Positions 22,319 through 30,035 of a stretch of 30,035 nt of DNA are shown one piece after another. Below the pieces are notes generated by a model, which was not told the origin of the DNA, searched no databases, and was given only the letters and a program-made list of their open reading frames with translations. The stretch spans positions 1 to 30,035 of the forward strand of contig JASHOI010000724.1 in assembly GCA_030041195.1 (NCBI GenBank), in the 5' to 3' direction. The position numbers and the translations under genes are program-made. Numbering within the stretch: position 1 is the stretch's first letter; the number at the start of each line of letters is the position of its first letter. The stretch comes from Streptosporangiaceae bacterium. GTDB taxonomy: Bacteria; Actinomycetota; Actinomycetes; Streptosporangiales; Streptosporangiaceae.

Positions 22319-22966
22319 GTGCTGGGACGAGGCGGGCTTCGCGGGCCTGTTGGTTTCGACCTGGACATGACGCTGATCGACTCCCGGCCGACGATCATGG
22401 CCGCGTTCGGCGGGCTCGCCGGGGAGACCGGGGTCAGCATCGACCTGGCGGCGGTCGGTGCGCGGCTGGGGATCAAGCTCGAAGACGAACTCGCTTACTG
22501 GTATCCGCCGGACCGCATCGCGGCCGCGGCGCAGACCTACCGGCGGCACTACGTGCAGCTGGCGGAACGCATGACGACCGCCCTGCCCGGAGCACGGAAG
22601 GCGCTGGCCGCGGTGCGCGCGACCGGCGAGCGCGCCGTGATCATCACGGCGAAGCACGAGGTCTCGGTGGCGCCCGACCTCAATGCCGCAGGCCTCACGG
22701 CCGACGAGCTGTTCACGCACGTGCACGGGCCGGAGAAGGCCGCCGTGCTGCGCCGCCTGCGTGCCGCGGTTTACGTCGGCGACACCCCGGCCGACATGGC
22801 CGCCGCCGCCCAGGCGGGCGTGCTCGCGATCGGCGTCGTAACCGGGTCGTTCAGCGACCCGGATTTGCGCGCCGCGGGCGCCGATGTGGTTCTGCAGTCT
22901 CTAGTCGGCTTTCCGCCATGGTATGAACGTAAACAGTCACCGCCTGCCGCCAGGCCGGTGCCGTAG
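22319..22966 (+). CDS. HAD-superfamily hydrolase (phosphatase-like)
   Basis: The 215-residue protein has HAD motif I FDLDMTLIDS (nucleophile Asp14, acid Asp16), a helical cap (about 25-95), motif II in AVIITAKHE, and motif IV YVGDTPADMAAAAQAG. It should dephosphorylate a small metabolite, in the phosphoglycolate-phosphatase-like subgroup; the substrate cannot be told. It begins with a GTG in a probable leaderless mRNA, so no ribosome site is expected. A short gap with a GCGCTGCGCAGCGC palindrome (22969-22982), which may terminate transcription, separates it from the tRNA gene. Confidence 0.88.
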   Translation: MLGRGGLRGPVGFDLDMTLIDSRPTIMAAFGGLAGETGVSIDLAAVGARLGIKLEDELAYWYPPDRIAAAAQTYRRHYVQLAERMTTALPGARKALAAVRATGERAVIITAKHEVSVAPDLNAAGLTADELFTHVHGPEKAAVLRRLRAAVYVGDTPADMAAAAQAGVLAIGVVTGSFSDPDLRAAGADVVLQSLVGFPPWYERKQSPPAARPVP

Positions 22967-23034
22967 CAGCGCTGCGCAGCGCCGCTGGACCGGTCACGAA
23001 AGCAAGAAACAGCAGGTCAGGAGGCTAGTTTCGC

Positions 23035-23109
23035 GGGGCGTTAGCTCAATGGTAGAGCAGCGGACTTTTAATCCGTGGGTTCAGGGTTCGAGCCCCTGGC
23101 GCCCCACCA
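23035..23109 (+). tRNA. tRNA-Lys (anticodon UUU)
   Basis: All arms fold: acceptor GGGGCGT with GCGCCCC, D-arm GCTC/GAGC, anticodon stem GCGGA/TCCGT with loop CTTTTAA (anticodon TTT at 34-36), T-arm CAGGG/CCCTG with TTCGAGC, discriminator A (23106) and an encoded CCA (23107-23109). The anticodon reads AAA/AAG. No duplicated tRNA 3' end was seen downstream, so there is no sign of an integrated element here. Confidence 0.97.
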
Positions 23110-23642
23110 GCGGGAACCTAGTTCAGCGCAGGATTTTCGGGTAACCAGCCGGCCGGGCACCGGCGCAGGTTGCCGAGGGCAGCCGGAGACGGTGGCGCTG
23201 CAGGCTGTTCATGGCCTGCCGGGCCTTTGATCGCAAGTTATGGATTAATTCGGCAGCGACATTGGAAAGTCCGCTCCAGCCGGGCAAGCTCCGCTTCGAA
23301 CGTATCTTTTGCCGATCTCGGGCCTCGCTGCATTGATATGACTTTGTGGCGCGATGATAGTCCAGCCCAATTGTCCTGGAACTTGACTGAGGTTTCTCCC
23401 TGCCGCTGAGCTGTTGCCATGGATGAGCAGGTGCCTGGTGTTGAGAAGCCTCACCGGCCGCGCCTAAGGCGTGCAGACGTCGCGCCGACCAGCGGGGGCG
23501 CTAAAGCGGCGAAAGCCAGCCTTTCGCCTGACCTGTCCGGTAGCCTGTCCGGGATTCCGGCGAAAGGCTGTACCTGTGCCAGCACCACCTGTAACTGCTA
23601 TCCCGTCGCCCCCCGGCGCCGGCTGACACTGCCCAGCGACCG
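23110..23642. other. Poorly coding, composition-shifted region with leader-like structure
   Basis: No firm gene lies between the tRNA and the GT2 gene. From about 23225 to 23420 the DNA is clearly less GC-rich than the surroundings, and a minus-strand frame (23238-23420) has protein-like composition but no recognisable domain and no ribosome site. The right end (23419-23646) holds a cysteine-rich open frame and nested inverted repeats annotated separately. Confidence 0.5.
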
Positions 23643-23646
23643 ATGA
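23419..23646 (+). CDS. Candidate cysteine-rich upstream ORF coupled to the GT2 gene
   Basis: This 75-codon frame is open to a TGA that overlaps the GT2 start as ATGA. Near its end it has four Cys codons within ten (TGT 23569, TGT 23575, TGT 23590, TGC 23596; KGCTCASTTCNCYP). Third positions are only moderately G/C-biased and no ribosome site is seen before the ATG, so it may be non-coding. I list it because the GT2 start has no ribosome site of its own and because cysteine-rich leader ORFs with ATGA coupling are known in mycobacteria. See the finding on the inverted repeats. Confidence 0.3.
   Translation: MDEQVPGVEKPHRPRLRRADVAPTSGGAKAAKASLSPDLSGSLSGIPAKGCTCASTTCNCYPVAPRRRLTLPSDR
23508..23570 (+). 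promoter_or_regulatory. Three-segment inverted repeats with mutually exclusive pairing
   Basis: Segment 1 GGCGAAAG (23508-23515) can pair with the 3' part of segment 2 CAGCCTTTCGCC (23517-23528). Segment 2 can instead pair over all 12 bp with segment 3 GGCGAAAGGCTG (23559-23570). Two direct copies of CCTGTCCGG (23532-23540 and 23544-23552) lie in between. Such an arrangement can switch between two folds, as in attenuators. Confidence 0.45.
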
Positions 23647-24512
23647 CTCAGATTTCCGAGCCGGATTGCCGGAAGCCGCCGGTGCCCGGTATGCCGTGGC
23701 TGGAGATAGTCGTTCCGGCCCGCAATGAGCAGAGCAGGCTGCCGGCCGGCCTGGCGGCGCTGTGCGCGAAGGCGGCCGAACTGCCGGGCAGCGTCGCCAT
23801 CATCGTCGTCGACAGCGCCAGTACCGATGACACCGCGGGCATCGTCACGCGGTGGCCTGCCGGCCGGATTCCGGTCCGGCTGGTCAGCTGCACCCGGCCG
23901 GGCAAGGGCGTCGCCGTCCGGGCCGGGTTGCTGGCGAGCACCGCGCCCTACGTTGGCTTCTGCGACGCGGACATGGCGGCCGACCTGTCGGCCGTGGACG
24001 AGGCGATCAAGCTGCTTCTCGACGGCCGGCCGCTGGTTCTGGGCTCGCGGGCACACCAGGCGTCCGTGGTCGAGGACAGGCACAGCGTGTTCCGGAAGGC
24101 AGGCGCCGCGATATTCCGCGCGGCCGCGCGGCGGATCGCGCCCGGCGTCACCGATACCCAGTGCGGCCTGAAGTTCTTTGCGGGGCCCGTCGCCAGGGCG
24201 GCGGCTTACAACCTGCGTGCCTCGGGCTTCGCCTTCGACATCGAGCTGATCGCCCGGTGCCGCCAGCTCGGCGCCGAGCCGACCGAGATCCCGGTCCGCT
24301 GGCAGGACGTCCCCGGCTCCACCTTCTCGGTATGGCGGCATTCGCTGGCGGCGTTCATCGAAGTCGCGGCCATTCGCAAGGCCGTTCGCTCCGCAAGTAC
24401 AGTGCCGTCTGAACTGGCGAACGCCGCTGCCGAGGCGGTGACGCCCGGCCCGTCAGGCGATGGGACGGCGGCGAGCACCATTCCGCCAGGGCTGCCGATG
24501 CCGACCGCGTAA
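23643..24512 (+). CDS. GT2-family glycosyltransferase (dolichyl/polyprenyl-phosphate sugar synthase-like)
   Basis: The 289-residue protein has a GT-A fold: EIVVPARNEQSRLPAGLAAL (about 21-40), VVDSASTDDTAGIV, the metal motif FCDADMA (Asp-x-Asp), DTQCGLKFFAGP and the acceptor-side AFDIELIARCRQLGAEPTEIPVRWQDV. This order matches Alg5/DPM1-type enzymes that charge a polyprenyl phosphate with one sugar. Such a product could feed the lipid-linked donor pool of GT-C enzymes in this window. The ATG has no clear ribosome site and overlaps the stop of a cysteine-rich frame, hinting at coupled translation. A Ser/Pro/Ala-rich tail of about 40 residues ends the protein. It leads a tandem of GT2, GT4 and AftD genes. 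Confidence 0.88.
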   Translation: MTQISEPDCRKPPVPGMPWLEIVVPARNEQSRLPAGLAALCAKAAELPGSVAIIVVDSASTDDTAGIVTRWPAGRIPVRLVSCTRPGKGVAVRAGLLASTAPYVGFCDADMAADLSAVDEAIKLLLDGRPLVLGSRAHQASVVEDRHSVFRKAGAAIFRAAARRIAPGVTDTQCGLKFFAGPVARAAAYNLRASGFAFDIELIARCRQLGAEPTEIPVRWQDVPGSTFSVWRHSLAAFIEVAAIRKAVRSASTVPSELANAAAEAVTPGPSGDGTAASTIPPGLPMPTA

Positions 24513-24540
24513 ACCGGGGTACAGGGATGACACCAAAGTC

Positions 24541-25719
24541 ATGACTGCTCAGGCCGGCGAGCCGCTGCGTGGGCGCAGGCTCGCGATCGTGAACTGGCGA
24601 GACCCCTGGCATCCGCAGGCCGGCGGCGCCGAGCAGTACGCCTGGGAGATGGCGCGCGGCCTGGCCCGCCGCGGCGCGCGCGTCAGCTACCTGACCGCCC
24701 GGGCGCCGGGCCAGGCGGCACGCGATCGGCGGGACGACATCGACATCGTCAGGCGCGGCGGCAGGCTGACCGTCTACCCGCTGGTACTGGCCTGGATGGC
24801 CCGGCACCGCAGGTCTTTTGACGCGGTACTCGACTGCCAGAACGGCATACCTTTCTTTACCCCCCTGGTGCTGCCGCGGAAGGTGCAGGTGTGGTGCGTC
24901 GTGCACCACGTGCACGACGCTCAGTTCGGCGTGCATTTCCCGGCGCCGGTGGCCGCGGTGGGCCGGCTACTCGAAGGACCGGTCGCGCGCTGGTGCTACC
25001 GGCGCCATCGGTGCGTAACCGCATCGCAGTCGACGGTGACGGCCATGCGCAGCCGGCTGGGCTGGACCGGGCCGATCCACATCGTGCCGCTTGGGCTGTC
25101 GGCCGGCACCGCCGACGACGCCGCTCCCGCTGGCGAGCCGGCCGGGACCGTGCTGACCTGGGTGGGGCGGCTGGTCGCACATAAGCGGGCCGACCGGGTC
25201 CTGGACATCGCCAGCCGGCTGGCCGGGAGCGACGTCACGATCGAGGTGATCGGCCGCGGCCCGGAGCTGGCGCCGCTGGCCGGCCAGGTCGCGGCGCGCG
25301 GCCTGACCGGGCGGGTGCTCCTGCGCGGTTACCTGCCCGAGGAAGAGAAGCACCGGGCCGTTGCGGCCTCACGACTGCACCTGAGCACCTCCCAGGGCGA
25401 AGGCTGGGGGCTGTGCGTGGTGGAGGCCGCCGCGCTCGGGGTGCCGACGGTCGCCTACGACGTGGACGGCCTGCGTGACTCTGTGCGCGACGGTCAGACG
25501 GGATGGCTGGTCAAGGCCGGCGAGCGCATCGAGGATGTGACGGAGCGCGCGCTGAAGGAACTCGCCGATCCAGCCCGGCGCGCGGAGATAGCCGCGGCCT
25601 GCCGCAGCTGGGCTCGCCAGTTCGACTGGGACACCAGCGCGGCACAGATGGCCGGGCTGATCAGCGCCGGCTTGCGCGGGGAGACGCCCGCCACGCCTGG
25701 AATGCCCGGCCCCTCATGA
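24541..25719 (+). CDS. GT4-family glycosyltransferase
   Basis: The 392-residue protein is GT-B fold. It has the N-terminal NWRDPWHPQAGGAEQYAWEMARGLARRG, the middle VLTWVGRLVAHKRADRVLDIA and the donor site HLSTSQGEGWGLCVVEAAALGVPTVAYDVDGLRD, with the Glu-x7-Glu of retaining GT4 enzymes. It uses a nucleotide sugar (probably GDP-mannose or similar) to extend a glycan at the cytosolic side. A five-codon minicistron (24527-24544, ATG ACA CCA AAG TCA TGA) overlaps the start codon as ATGA, so this start may be coupled. The stop overlaps the AftD start as ATGA. The gene sits 28 bp after the GT2 gene. Confidence 0.88.
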   Translation: MTAQAGEPLRGRRLAIVNWRDPWHPQAGGAEQYAWEMARGLARRGARVSYLTARAPGQAARDRRDDIDIVRRGGRLTVYPLVLAWMARHRRSFDAVLDCQNGIPFFTPLVLPRKVQVWCVVHHVHDAQFGVHFPAPVAAVGRLLEGPVARWCYRRHRCVTASQSTVTAMRSRLGWTGPIHIVPLGLSAGTADDAAPAGEPAGTVLTWVGRLVAHKRADRVLDIASRLAGSDVTIEVIGRGPELAPLAGQVAARGLTGRVLLRGYLPEEEKHRAVAASRLHLSTSQGEGWGLCVVEAAALGVPTVAYDVDGLRDSVRDGQTGWLVKAGERIEDVTERALKELADPARRAEIAAACRSWARQFDWDTSAAQMAGLISAGLRGETPATPGMPGPS

Positions 25720-28700
25720 TCGACGCGCCGCAGCGCCCAGCGCAGCCGGCGCGGCCAGCCCTGCTGCAGCGGCTCATCACGGCGTGCCGCAACTGGGTCC
25801 TGGCGCCGGCCGGGAGATCGCGCTGGCTGGTCCTGTCCTGCCTGGCCCTGGTCGCCCTGGCGTTCGTGTCGCACGCCGGGCAGATCATCTCCGACACCAA
25901 GCTGGACCTGGCGGTCAACCCGGCAGGCTTCCTCGCCCGGGCACTGCAGCTGTGGGACCCGTCTCAGTTCGGCCAGCTGCAGGACCAGGCGGTCGGCTAC
26001 GTCTTCCCGGTTGGGCTGCTCTTCGTGCTGGCCAAGGCGGTCGCCGTGCCAGGCTGGGTGGCGCAGCGGATCTGGATAGCCCTGATGCTGCTGGCCGCGT
26101 TCCTCGGCATCGTGCGCCTGGCCGACCGGCTCGGAATCGGCACCCCGGCCACCCGGATCGCGGCCGGATTCGGCTACGCGCTGGCTCCGAACGCGCTGGG
26201 GATGCTGGGCACGCTGTCGAGCGAGTTCCTGCCGATAGCGATGCTCCCCTGGGTCCTCATCCCGCTCGTCAGGGCGGTGGCCGCAGGGCCGGACATGCGC
26301 ACCGCGGGGCGGCTGAGGGCGGCCGCGCAATCCGCGGTCGCGGTCGCCTTGTGCAGCGGCATCAACGCCGCGGCTACCTGGGCCGTCCTGATACCGCCGG
26401 TGATCTTCCTGCTGACCGCGGCCCGGCCAGCGCCGCGATGGCGGATCATGGCCTGGTGGGTGCCGGCGGTGCTGCTGGCCACGTTCTGGTGGACGTATCC
26501 GCTGCTGCTGCAGTTGAAGTACGGCGCGTCGATCCTGCCGTACACCGAGAGCGCGGCCCTCACCACCGGCCCGACGAGCCTGTTCGACACGCTGCGCGGC
26601 ACCGAGAACTGGATCACCTACCTGGTGGTGAACGGCAAGCCGTGGGAGCCGGTCGCCTACCGGATATCGACCGAGGCGCTGCCCACCGTGGCGACCGCGC
26701 TGATCGCCGGCGCGGGCCTGGCGGGCCTGGCCACCCGGCGCCTGCCGCACCGGCGTTTCCTGCTCGCCACCCTGCTGACCGGCATCGTCATCATCGTGGC
26801 CGGTTACGCCGGCACGTTTGGCAGCCCGTTCGCCTCGGAGGTCGGCAGCCTGATCAACGGGCCACTCGCCGCGTTCCGGAACCTGAGGAAGTTCGATCCG
26901 CTGATCCGGCTGCCGATCGCCCTGGGCCTGGCGGCCCTCCCGGTGTCGGTGCGCATCAGGCGGCCCCGGCTGGCCGCGAGCGCCGCCATCGCCGCCGCGA
27001 TCGGGCTGCTCGCCCTGCCGGTTTACGTGAGCGGTCTGGGCATGAACGGGTCGTTCACCCGCATTCCCGGCTACTGGCTGAACGCCGCCAGCTGGCTCAA
27101 CCGGCACGCGGGCGACCAGGGCATTCTCGAGGAACCTGGCGCCCGGTTCGGTCAGTACACGTGGGGCAGCCCGATGGACGACGTGCTGCAGCCGTTCGTG
27201 ACCGGGAACTGGGCGAGCGTGCAGAATTCCGACCTGGGATCGGTCGGCAACTACCGGCTGCTCGAGGCGATCGACCGGCAGTTCTCGGCCGGGGACGGCT
27301 CGCCCGGTCTTACCGCGGTGCTGGCCGGCATGGGCGTCAAATACATCGTGGTACGCAACGACCTGATCCGCTCCGACCTGTACGGGGCCTGGCCCGCCCG
27401 GATACACCAGGCGCTGGCCGGGTCACCCGGCATCGTCGAGGTCGCGCAATTCGGCTCGGCGCCGGCCGGAAAACACCTCGCCGGCAACGCCACCAGCAGT
27501 TTCGACGCCCCGTATCCGCCGGTCCAGATCTACCAGGTTGAATCCGCTGACCCGGTCGCGATCATCCAGCCGGCCGCGGACGCGATACGCGTCTTCGGCG
27601 CGCCGGAGAGCGTGCTCGCGCTGGCCGATGACGACGTGCTCGCCGGCCAGCCGGTGCTGCTCAACAACGATGACCCGGCCGTTCACACCCGGTACACGGT
27701 CATCACCGACTCGCTGCGGCGGGTGGTCCGCAATCTCGGCGAGATCCGGGTCGACTACTCGCAGACGCTGACCGCGACCGCGCCGCTCAGCACCTTCGAT
27801 GCCGTCCCCGACTTCACCGAGCCCGGCTGGAATCGCTACGAGGCGGTGGCGAAATACTTCGGGATAGCGAATGTCACGGCCTCGTCGTCGCAGGCCGGGA
27901 TCAGGGCTCCCCCGAACCAGTTCGGTACCGGGCTGATGCCGTTCTCGGCCATCGACGGCAACCTCGCCACGATGTGGGAATCGGACGGCGCGACCGGGGT
28001 CGGCCAGTACATCAGGGTAAGGTTCCTCACCCGGCTGAACCCGCACACGATCCGGGTTGCGTTCGCTGACACGGCCGCGGTCGGGCCGCCCGTGGCCAGG
28101 GTGGTCGTCAAAACGGCCGCCGGGCGGGTCGCCGACGCCGTCCGGGACACCGGCGGCTTCCAGACCCTGCGCGTCCCGGCAGGCCCGACGAAGTGGCTCC
28201 AGATCACGATCGCTGCCCTCCGGCACGAGCGGCGGAAGCCGGTGAACGATCAGGCCGGCATCAAGGAGATCGTGATCCCGGGCGTGCACGCCAGCCGCAC
28301 GATCGAGGCCCCGGCGGTGCAGCTCGCCGGCGGCGCCGATCCCTCGGCGGTGGTCCTCGCCAAGGCCGAGCCGCAGCCGTCAGGCTGCATGCTCACCTCG
28401 CAGCGGTGGGTGTGCTCGCCCAGCCTGATCCGGCCAACCGAGGAACAGTACGGCTTCGATGAGTCCTTCACCGTCGCCCGGCCGGAAACCGCCACGCTGT
28501 CCGGGGTGGCGGTGCTCACCAGCCCGCAGCTCATCGAGGCCTACGCGTTTCCCGGGCATCAGCCGGTCGTCACCGCGTCGTCGGCCTACACCGGCGACCC
28601 GGAAGACCAGGGCTATTCGGCGTTTGACAATAACCCGCTGACCACCTGGATCTCAGGCGTGGCCGATCCCCATCCGGCGCTGACGATCCGCTGGCGCGGC

Positions 28701-29966
28701 GTGCTGCCGGTCGGCTCCGTCACGGTCACTCGCCCGCCGGGCGTCACCGGCCCGCTGCCGGTCCGGATCACCGGGTCCCGTGGTCAGGTGCGCACCGGCG
28801 TCGTCGGCCGGCCGGGCGCCGGTGGCTCCGCAACGGTCACGTTCCCGCCGATGCGGACCTCCAGCCTCACCTTGAGCTTCACCCCGGCGCGTCCTCCGGT
28901 GCAGATCACCGACGTGACGATTCCCGGGGTCCCGCCGCTCACGTCCGGCGGCACGGGGCCCGTCACGCTGCCGTGCGGCAGCGGGCCCGACATCAGCGTC
29001 AACGGCACGCCGATCCGGACCAGGGCGGTGGGCACGTCCGCGGACCTGCTCGACGGCCAGCAACTGGCGTTCTCAGCGTGCTCGCCGGTGCCGGTGGCCG
29101 GGGGCTTTAACCGGGTCGTCGAGCCGAGCTCGGACGCGTTCAGCGTTCAGTCGGTCGCGCTGCGCCCAGCGACGGCTCAGCCGGCGGCGGCCAGGCCACC
29201 GGCGGCAACCGCGGGAACCGCGCGCGTCCTTTCCTGGACCTCGTCGAGCAGGGTCCTGCGGGTGTCGGCCACCGCGGCGTCGTATCTGACCGTGGCCGAG
29301 AACTTCAACTCGGGCTGGCAGGCCACGCTGCACGGCCGGGTTTTGCGCCCGGTAAGGCTGGACGGCTGGGAGCAAGCGTGGCTGCTCCCGGCCGGGTCCG
29401 CCGGCCGCGTGACCCTCAGCTACCTGCCCAATGGCCCGTTCCGGCTGTCGGTCTTCGGCGGCCTGGCCGTTCTGCTGGTCATCATGATCATCGCCTGGGC
29501 ACCGTGGCGGAGGCGATCGCGGGACGACCGGGACGCGGCGATGGTCCAGGCCGGCGCGCGCGGGTCCCCAGCACCGACGTGGCCGGTCATCTGGGGGATC
29601 CAGGCCCCGGTCGTGGTGACCGGGCTGGTCCTGGCCGTGCTCGCCGGCCTGTGGATCGGCGGACTTCCCGCCGCCGTGGTCATCCCGGCCGGAACGGCGG
29701 GGTTCCTGGCCGCGGCAGAATCGCGCTCCCGGTCTCAGTTCGCCCGGCTGCTCGCCAGCCCGTGGCTGGTGGCTGGCCTGCTGGCGGCCGCCGCGGTATG
29801 CGCGATCCCTGGCTCGCGGCTGGGCGGCGGGGCGGGCGCGCTGCTGGCACTCTCCTTGCCGCAGCTGCTGTGCTTCGTCATCGTGGGCCGCCTGACCGCG
29901 GCGTTCCTCGGCGAGTTCCGGGCCGCCGGCCGGACGTCGGCGACCGCGCACCCGTCCGCCGACTAG
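25716..29966 (+). CDS. aftD: AftD-like alpha-(1->3)-arabinofuranosyltransferase
   Basis: The 1416-residue protein is about the length of mycobacterial AftD (around 1400). Residues 36 to about 470 form a many-helix GT-C core; the first outer loop, SHAGQIISDTKLDLAVNPAGFLARALQLWDP, holds the acidic residues of the active-site region. A long extracellular part follows, with two discoidin-like modules (about 730-860, PFSAIDGNLATMWESD; about 948-1070, YSAFDNNPLTTWISG) and a FNSGWQATL sugar-binding-like segment near 1197. The C-terminus has about four more helices (from about 1245). AftD branches arabinan of arabinogalactan and lipoarabinomannan from decaprenyl-phosphoryl-arabinose; homologues occur in Actinobacteria without mycolates, where the acceptor is unclear. 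It overlaps the GT4 stop by 4 bp, so it is coupled. Confidence 0.88.
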   Translation: MIDAPQRPAQPARPALLQRLITACRNWVLAPAGRSRWLVLSCLALVALAFVSHAGQIISDTKLDLAVNPAGFLARALQLWDPSQFGQLQDQAVGYVFPVGLLFVLAKAVAVPGWVAQRIWIALMLLAAFLGIVRLADRLGIGTPATRIAAGFGYALAPNALGMLGTLSSEFLPIAMLPWVLIPLVRAVAAGPDMRTAGRLRAAAQSAVAVALCSGINAAATWAVLIPPVIFLLTAARPAPRWRIMAWWVPAVLLATFWWTYPLLLQLKYGASILPYTESAALTTGPTSLFDTLRGTENWITYLVVNGKPWEPVAYRISTEALPTVATALIAGAGLAGLATRRLPHRRFLLATLLTGIVIIVAGYAGTFGSPFASEVGSLINGPLAAFRNLRKFDPLIRLPIALGLAALPVSVRIRRPRLAASAAIAAAIGLLALPVYVSGLGMNGSFTRIPGYWLNAASWLNRHAGDQGILEEPGARFGQYTWGSPMDDVLQPFVTGNWASVQNSDLGSVGNYRLLEAIDRQFSAGDGSPGLTAVLAGMGVKYIVVRNDLIRSDLYGAWPARIHQALAGSPGIVEVAQFGSAPAGKHLAGNATSSFDAPYPPVQIYQVESADPVAIIQPAADAIRVFGAPESVLALADDDVLAGQPVLLNNDDPAVHTRYTVITDSLRRVVRNLGEIRVDYSQTLTATAPLSTFDAVPDFTEPGWNRYEAVAKYFGIANVTASSSQAGIRAPPNQFGTGLMPFSAIDGNLATMWESDGATGVGQYIRVRFLTRLNPHTIRVAFADTAAVGPPVARVVVKTAAGRVADAVRDTGGFQTLRVPAGPTKWLQITIAALRHERRKPVNDQAGIKEIVIPGVHASRTIEAPAVQLAGGADPSAVVLAKAEPQPSGCMLTSQRWVCSPSLIRPTEEQYGFDESFTVARPETATLSGVAVLTSPQLIEAYAFPGHQPVVTASSAYTGDPEDQGYSAFDNNPLTTWISGVADPHPALTIRWRGVLPVGSVTVTRPPGVTGPLPVRITGSRGQVRTGVVGRPGAGGSATVTFPPMRTSSLTLSFTPARPPVQITDVTIPGVPPLTSGGTGPVTLPCGSGPDISVNGTPIRTRAVGTSADLLDGQQLAFSACSPVPVAGGFNRVVEPSSDAFSVQSVALRPATAQPAAARPPAATAGTARVLSWTSSSRVLRVSATAASYLTVAENFNSGWQATLHGRVLRPVRLDGWEQAWLLPAGSAGRVTLSYLPNGPFRLSVFGGLAVLLVIMIIAWAPWRRRSRDDRDAAMVQAGARGSPAPTWPVIWGIQAPVVVTGLVLAVLAGLWIGGLPAAVVIPAGTAGFLAAAESRSRSQFARLLASPWLVAGLLAAAAVCAIPGSRLGGGAGALLALSLPQLLCFVIVGRLTAAFLGEFRAAGRTSATAHPSAD

Positions 29967-30035
29967 TCGGAGGGCGCGTTCGCTGCGGCGGTCACCGCTG
30001 GCCGGCCGGAGGACTCGCTCACCGCGGCCGTCACC
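29963..30035 (-). CDS. Possible C-terminal end of a minus-strand gene (partial)
   Basis: On the minus strand an open frame enters from the right edge and ends in TAG at 29963-29965, overlapping the AftD stop tail to tail. The visible residues, VTAAVSESSGRPAVTAAANA then PSD, are an Ala/Ser-rich tail with a repeated VTAA. Too short to identify and possibly not coding. Confidence 0.25.
   Translation of the reverse strand, partial: VTAAVSESSGRPAVTAAANAPSD

Noticed and set aside
22923..23144. 73-codon frame ending MVEQRTFNPWVQGSSPWRPT
   Set aside because: This is the well-known false translation of a tRNA gene; the DNA is tRNA-Lys.
23110..23642. Integrative element at tRNA-Lys
   Set aside because: No integrase gene and no duplicated tRNA 3' end were seen in the window.
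25784..27541. 585-codon frame inside the AftD gene in another phase
   Set aside because: Arg/Gly/Ala-rich shadow; the overlapping frame carries the membrane helices and discoidin modules.

Overview
This is a window of very high G+C DNA with codon third positions that are almost all G or C, frequent GTG starts and many promoters that would give leaderless mRNAs. Together with a BldC-like regulator, a LolA-like/ABC operon, an actinobacterial-type Ser/Thr kinase and an AftD-type arabinofuranosyltransferase, this points to a high-GC Actinomycetota chromosome, probably a filamentous one (Streptomyces/Streptosporangiales-like). I cannot place it to genus.

Layout. 1-6.6 kb: a Ser/Thr kinase running off the left edge, a divergent membrane-anchored lipase, a multi-spanning mannosyltransferase-like protein whose 3' end overlaps the lipase, and a three-gene minus-strand operon (LolA/MucB-like protein, ABC ATPase, ABC-2 permease). 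6.6-9.8 kb: a regulatory patch with an AT-richer gap, a small membrane protein antisense to an XRE regulator, then a short operon of XRE regulator, BldC-like DNA-binding protein and an unknown protein, closed by two strong back-to-back hairpins. 9.8-13.2 kb: what looks like the remains of a small catabolic cluster, with an FAH-family hydrolase, an ACMSD-like amidohydrolase and a GntR/FadR regulator cut off inside its ligand domain but keeping a perfect operator palindrome; a small M50-like membrane peptidase lies between them. 13.2-18.4 kb: RsbW-like ATPase, GNAT acetyltransferase, zinc-ribbon metallo-beta-lactamase-fold protein, then a secreted small protein next to a sigma factor and its membrane partner, then an acyl-CoA thioesterase. 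18.5-23 kb: a GT39-type glycosyltransferase, an RCC1-repeat lipoprotein, a Phd/YefM-VapC type toxin-antitoxin pair with a perfect 18-bp operator, a HAD phosphatase and tRNA-Lys(UUU). 23.1-30 kb: a 530-bp poorly coding gap with an unusual leader-like structure, then a compact envelope glycan operon (GT2, GT4, giant AftD) coupled by short overlaps.

The recurrent theme is cell-envelope glycan assembly: two GT-C-type membrane enzymes, GT39 and GT2-GT4-AftD. It is mixed with signalling at the membrane (kinase, sigma/anti-sigma-like pair, lipoproteins). No CRISPR array, rRNA, insertion sequence or prophage was seen. The observations I would follow first are the leader in front of the GT2 gene (mutually exclusive hairpins, a cysteine-codon cluster and an ATGA junction), the tandem hairpins before the FAH gene, and the secreted protein that appears to share a fold with the ectodomain of the neighbouring sigma-factor partner.
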